From Thalassiosira profunda (Eukaryota; Bacillariophyta; Thalassiosirophyceae; Thalassiosirales; Thalassiosiraceae): DNA of 10,774 nt. Shown one piece after another: positions 7,470-10,774 of the stretch; position 1 is the stretch's first letter; each line of letters opens with the position of its first letter. The notes below the pieces were generated by a model. That model was not told the DNA's origin. It saw nothing but the letters and a program-made list of their open reading frames with translations, and made no database searches. The stretch is taken from contig JALLAP010000712.1 in NCBI GenBank assembly GCA_036939355.1, positions 1 to 10,774 on the forward strand. The letters run 5' to 3'. Position numbers and translations under genes: made by a program.

Positions 7470-7504
7470 GCTCGCCAGGCACTCACTGCGCTCGCGGAGA
7501 GTTC

Positions 7505-8530
7505 TTAAGGATTCACAACGTTCTGCACCGAGCCCTGGATGTAGCTCTCGATGTTGTCCGTCGTCATGTCCACCAACCTCTGCCGCGTCTCCAGCCTCCT
7601 CCATCCAATGTGCGGCGTCAAGAAGACATTGTCCAGCTTCCATATCTCGCTCTCCGGAGGCGGCGGCTCCACCTCCTGCGTGTCCAGCCCGGCCCCGGCA
7701 ATCGCCTTTTCCTTCATGCATTCGATCAATTCCGTCTCATTGATGATGGCCCCGCGGGCCGTATTGATGAGGAACGCGGTGGATTTCATGAGGCGTATCT
7801 CGCGCGCGCCGATGGAGTGTCGGGTTTGATCGTTCAGCGGGCAGTTGATCGATACAAAGTCCGATGCCGAAAGCAACTCATCGAGCGACACCACCTTGAC
7901 TTTTGGATTGCCCTCGTACTTGTGCCCCGACGGAAGCTTTCCGGACCGGCTGGAGATGAGCACCTCCATTCCCAATGGCAGGGCCACGTCAACCACCGCC
8001 GTGCCAATGGTGCCGCTGCCGCCGATCAATCCCAGCGTCTTTCCCGTAATCTCGTAGATGGGATGCTGAAACACCGTAAAGTTTCGCTGGTCCCCGTCGT
8101 GGAGCATTTTGGCCTGCGGAAAGATGGCCGCGGAGAAGTTCATGATGTAAGTGATGACCATGTGCGCCACGCTCTCTGTACTGTAGGTGGGAATGTTGAC
8201 GACGTCAATCCCCTTCGAGCGCGCGAGTTTGATAGGCCAGTTATTGTACCCGGTCCCCGCCTCGCAGATCAACTTGACGCTGCTCCCGAATCGCTCCACC
8301 GCCGCCGACGGCACCTCCATCTCCTTGGTGATCACAATCTCGGCATGATTCGAGTTGACGAGGTCGACGATCTTTTCCGTGTCGGAGAGGGCATCGACCT
8401 TGTTCAGCGTCAGAGTGGTGAGGGACGAGAGCCGCGAAAAGTCGAGGGCGCCGTCGTAATCGAGCCGGCTGGCGTTGAGGAAGACGGCGGCGGGGCGGCG
8501 CATGAGGGAGCGGGTGGCGGCGAGGGCCAT
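7505..8530 (-). CDS. D-isomer-specific 2-hydroxyacid dehydrogenase (glycerate/hydroxypyruvate reductase-like)
   Basis: 341 residues from the ATG at 8530. In-frame ATGs at 8626 and 8608 would add a His/Pro/Gln-rich leader and almost abut the divergent gene, so they are less likely. The order is that of the family: an N-terminal half of the catalytic domain (AVFLNASRLDYDGALDFSRL; GTGYNNWPIKLARSKGIDVVNIP, 92-114; YSTESVAHMV), then a Rossmann fold with GSGTIG at 171-176, then catalytic Arg259 (NTARG), Glu288 (EVEP) and His307 (TPHIGW). All three are present, so it should be active in NAD(P)-dependent interconversion of a 2-oxoacid and a D-2-hydroxyacid. The segment after beta-2 reads SSRSGK (193-198), with no acidic residue, which hints at NADP(H). 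Glyoxylate/hydroxypyruvate is a likely substrate, but others cannot be excluded. The first ~12 residues are too short to call a transit peptide. No introns are seen. Confidence 0.9.
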   Translation of the reverse strand: MALAATRSLMRRPAAVFLNASRLDYDGALDFSRLSSLTTLTLNKVDALSDTEKIVDLVNSNHAEIVITKEMEVPSAAVERFGSSVKLICEAGTGYNNWPIKLARSKGIDVVNIPTYSTESVAHMVITYIMNFSAAIFPQAKMLHDGDQRNFTVFQHPIYEITGKTLGLIGGSGTIGTAVVDVALPLGMEVLISSRSGKLPSGHKYEGNPKVKVVSLDELLSASDFVSINCPLNDQTRHSIGAREIRLMKSTAFLINTARGAIINETELIECMKEKAIAGAGLDTQEVEPPPPESEIWKLDNVFLTPHIGWRRLETRQRLVDMTTDNIESYIQGSVQNVVNP

Positions 8531-8646
8531 CGGTTGGTGGGAGGGCGGCGGGGGGTGATGTTTGTGGTTGGCAAGTTGTGGTTGTTGTTTGTTGCAACTT
8601 TGCGACATAAAGATGTCACTTTCCAATCCAGCTCGCGCACAACAAC
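8531..8646. promoter_or_regulatory. Shared divergent promoter
   Basis: Only 116 bp separate the start codons of the dehydrogenase (minus) and the fusion enzyme (plus), so the two genes must share control DNA. The left half is G-rich. The right half has repeated TTGTT words, TTGCAACTTTGCGACATAAAG (8593-8613), and then CACAACAAC just before the ATG. No canonical TATA box is evident. Confidence 0.5.
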
Positions 8647-10774
8647 ATGGCGTCGACCCAATCTACGTCGCTGCGGGCGCTCATCGAGCCGGGCGTCTCG
8701 AAGAGGACGGACTTTCCCCTGCGTCCATCGTCGATGGGTGAGATAGTATGTGCACGGTATCTAGTGTGTGATCTGACGCTGCAAATGCATGCACCGTGCA
8801 TACAAAGCATGCACCGTCCGCTCACTGACGCTGTTGCAATTGTTGCAAATGCCTCTTTCCAGCCCTCCTCGTCATCGACATCCAGCAGGAGCTGACTTGC
8901 ATCGACGAGAGAAGTTCGGAGTACAAGCGAAGGATTGCCTTTCCTCGCATGGTGGCTAATACCCGGCGCCTGATCGAAGCAGTGAGGGGCAGCAGAGATC
9001 GCCAGAGCAATGGACGGGGGCCCGAACTCGTCTTCACTTACCTCGAGGCGCTCAAAGACGACTGCAGCGACTTATCCTGGGATTACAAGCTTTCTGGCTC
9101 GTTGTCCGACCTCCCCGGTCCCTCGTCTCCGGCCAAATTCTTGGATGCCATTGCGCCCGTGCGGGGAAGGGACATTGCGCTGCCGAAAACTTCGTGCTCG
9201 GTATTTCAGAGCACCAACTTGGATTATATCTTGCGCAACTTGAGCGTCGAGCAGCTGGTGGTATGCGGCCAGTTGACGGACCAGTGCGTGGAGAGTGCGG
9301 TGAGGGATGCTGCCGATTTTGGGTATCTGGTCAGCGTGGTGGAGGACGCCTGCGGGGCCGAGAGCGAGGATTGCCACGCGAAGGGATTGCACGGTATGAA
9401 AGGCTTTGCAAGGCGGGTGACTACCGAGCAGGTGTTGGAAGAGTTGCGTGGCAGTTACAATGCACAAAGTGCTACGAACGAGGAGAGGCTGCCGACGCAA
9501 AATGCATCCGCAGGCAAAGAATCTTCTACCACTCCGACCGATGAACTCAATACCGATGCAATCTCCATTCCTCAGTCGTCGGAATATGTAACAAACAAAG
9601 ATCAAGGGTGCCACGCGGCAATCCTGCGGTCTTTGCGTGCGGCTGGCGTCAAGTTCCTGCGGTATGCCGTTGTTGATGCATACAACACGATTCGGTGTAA
9701 ATCTGTGCCGCTGTCCCATGCAACATCACTACTTCCGGACAAATCGCCATTTGACAGTCCTGTCAGCATTGCAGAGGTTTGTTTTGCGGGCCTTCCTACA
9801 CACGCGGACGTTCCAGTGGAGGCTTCTGGTCTGACTGCGCGCAATGTGCTCACCTTGCAGCCTGATATGGAAAGCTTGCGGGTGCTTCCCTATGCACCAG
9901 GAACAGCCATGATCATGTGCACCGCCCACGATCAAAGAACGAATTCATTGAGTCCATTTTGCACGCGAGGATTGCTCGAGCGGGTGCTGCAGGCGGCAAA
10001 GAATGACCTGGGAGTGGAGTTTTGCGTGGGCGCCGAGCTGGAGTTTCAGTTGTTTCCGGTTGACATGCAGGACGGCACCCCGCAGCCGGTGGACTTGACC
10101 ACATTTGCCAACTCTGTGACTCTCAATGAGCAGGAGGAGTTCATTAGCGACTTGCACGACCAGCTCAGTGCACAAGACATTGCCATCGAACTGATACACG
10201 CCGAGAGTGCGCCTGGCCAGTTGGAATTGGTGCTTAGCTATTCGAGCAATGTCATGCAGGTTGCCGACGATGTGCTTTATGCGAGAGAAACCATTTCCGC
10301 ATGTGCAAAGAAACACGGCATGAAGGCCTTGTTTCTGCCCAAGACTTCAATGACGACGGCTGGCAATGGCCTGCATTTACACTTTTCCTTTAGAGATGTT
10401 GGGTCTGCAAAGAATGCATTCTCTGATTTGACGCAATCTCACGGCGTCAGCTCGCGTGGGCAATCGTTGATTGAAGGCATCCTGAGGCACCTCCCATCTC
10501 TGCTGAGTCTGACAATGCCAACCAACAACTCCTTCCGTCGGATGGGCCCCGGGTGCTGGACTGGCAATTCAGTGGGGTGGGCGACTGAAGACAAGGAGGA
10601 GCCTGTCCGCGTATGCCTAGATCTATCTACGGGATTGCCTTCCAATGTCGAGTACAAGCTGGCTGACGCCACAGCCAACATCTACATCGCGCTTACAGCT
10701 ATCTTGGTGGCCGGAATGAATGGGATGAAGAAAGGGTTGATACTGAGGCCCGAGGCAACTGATACCACGAGGGA
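8647..10774 (+). CDS. Isochorismatase-family hydrolase fused to FluG/nodulin-type glutamine synthetase (3' partial)
   Basis: Exon 1 is 8647-8737 and exon 2 is 8863 to the window end. Together they give 667 residues with no stop. Residues 31-212 are an isochorismatase-like hydrolase: Asp36 (LLVIDIQQ), Lys139 (LPKTSCSVF) and Cys172 (GQLTDQCVESAVRDAADFGY) make the full Asp-Lys-Cys triad. A ~60-residue Ser/Thr-rich linker follows. From about 281 there is a class I-type glutamine synthetase domain: GAELEFQLF metal ligands, ESAPGQLEL, GNGLHLHFSF, NNSFRRMGPGCWTG, and NVEYKLADATANIYIALTAILVAG. The Lys in EYK, where bacterial GlnA has Arg, and the HGVSSRGQSLIEGILRHLPSLL stretch resemble plant NodGS and fungal FluG. 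In those proteins the partner is an amidohydrolase, not an isochorismatase. Inference: the hydrolase releases ammonia or an amine that the ligase domain couples to glutamate. No targeting peptide is clear. Confidence 0.88.
8738..8862 (+). other. Spliceosomal intron (125 nt) in the fusion gene
   Basis: The donor is GTGAGA at 8738 and the acceptor is TTTCCAG ending at 8862. Splicing joins codon G|CC, giving SSM-A-LLVIDIQQ, which restores the first beta strand of the isochorismatase domain. The alternative donor GTATGT at 8746 would put exon 2 out of frame. The intron contains two 11-bp direct repeats, GCATGCACCGT, at 8787-8797 and 8807-8817. Confidence 0.85.

Noticed and set aside
7138..7478. 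CRISPR-like array
   Set aside because: Only two identical copies and one diverged copy at unequal spacing, in a eukaryotic context.
8531..8626. Longer dehydrogenase N-terminus from ATGs at 8626 or 8608
   Set aside because: The extra residues are His/Pro/Gln low complexity with no targeting character, and would leave almost no promoter between the divergent genes.
8746..8862. Alternative intron using the donor GTATGT at 8746
   Set aside because: It puts exon 2 out of frame with exon 1, whereas the donor at 8738 gives a continuous MALLVIDIQQ.
9072..9719. 215-residue minus-strand open frame
   Set aside because: It lies antisense to the isochorismatase and linker coding region, whose motifs are unambiguous, and has no recognisable domain.

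Overview
The window reads as nuclear DNA of a compact, intron-poor eukaryote, most likely an alga. A pol III-type elongator tRNA-Met has no encoded CCA, one GT-AG spliceosomal intron of 125 nt interrupts an otherwise open gene, and start codons sit in eukaryotic contexts rather than behind Shine-Dalgarno sites. A root-hairless-1 (RHL1)-like protein, part of the plant/algal topoisomerase VI machinery, points to a photosynthetic lineage. I cannot name the species.

Layout. 1-382 (minus): 5' end of a gene for a His-rich, charged protein that leaves the window. 655-2769 (minus): RHL1-like protein with a very long acidic/basic C-terminal tail. 2770-3066: its upstream region, with three adjacent hairpins sharing the core GCGAAGC. 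3067-3139 (plus): intact tRNA-Met(CAT) with a T4 terminator. 3150-3856: intergenic DNA with no gene I can support. 3857-6834 (minus): a ~983-residue protein of unknown family that begins with a textbook PCNA-binding PIP box; its last 72 codons lie in another frame, reached by a 26-nt micro-intron or a one-base sequence error. 7138-7478: a short repeat family, with two identical 55-bp copies bracketing the 3' part of a second tRNA-Met. 7505-8530 (minus): D-2-hydroxyacid dehydrogenase. 8647-10774 (plus, runs off the end): an isochorismatase-family hydrolase fused to a FluG/nodulin-type glutamine synthetase domain, with one intron. These last two genes are divergent across a 116-bp shared promoter.

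Functional themes. Two genes suggest DNA topology or replication: the RHL1-like protein and the PIP-box protein. They are separated by the tRNA and are not obviously co-regulated. The divergent pair suggests small-molecule metabolism: a 2-ketoacid/hydroxyacid reductase, and a two-domain enzyme in which an amide or C-N hydrolase could hand ammonia or an amine to an ATP-dependent ligase. The strongest candidates for something undescribed are that fusion, the PIP-box protein with its frame switch, and the GCGAAGC-hairpin/tRNA-fragment repeats.
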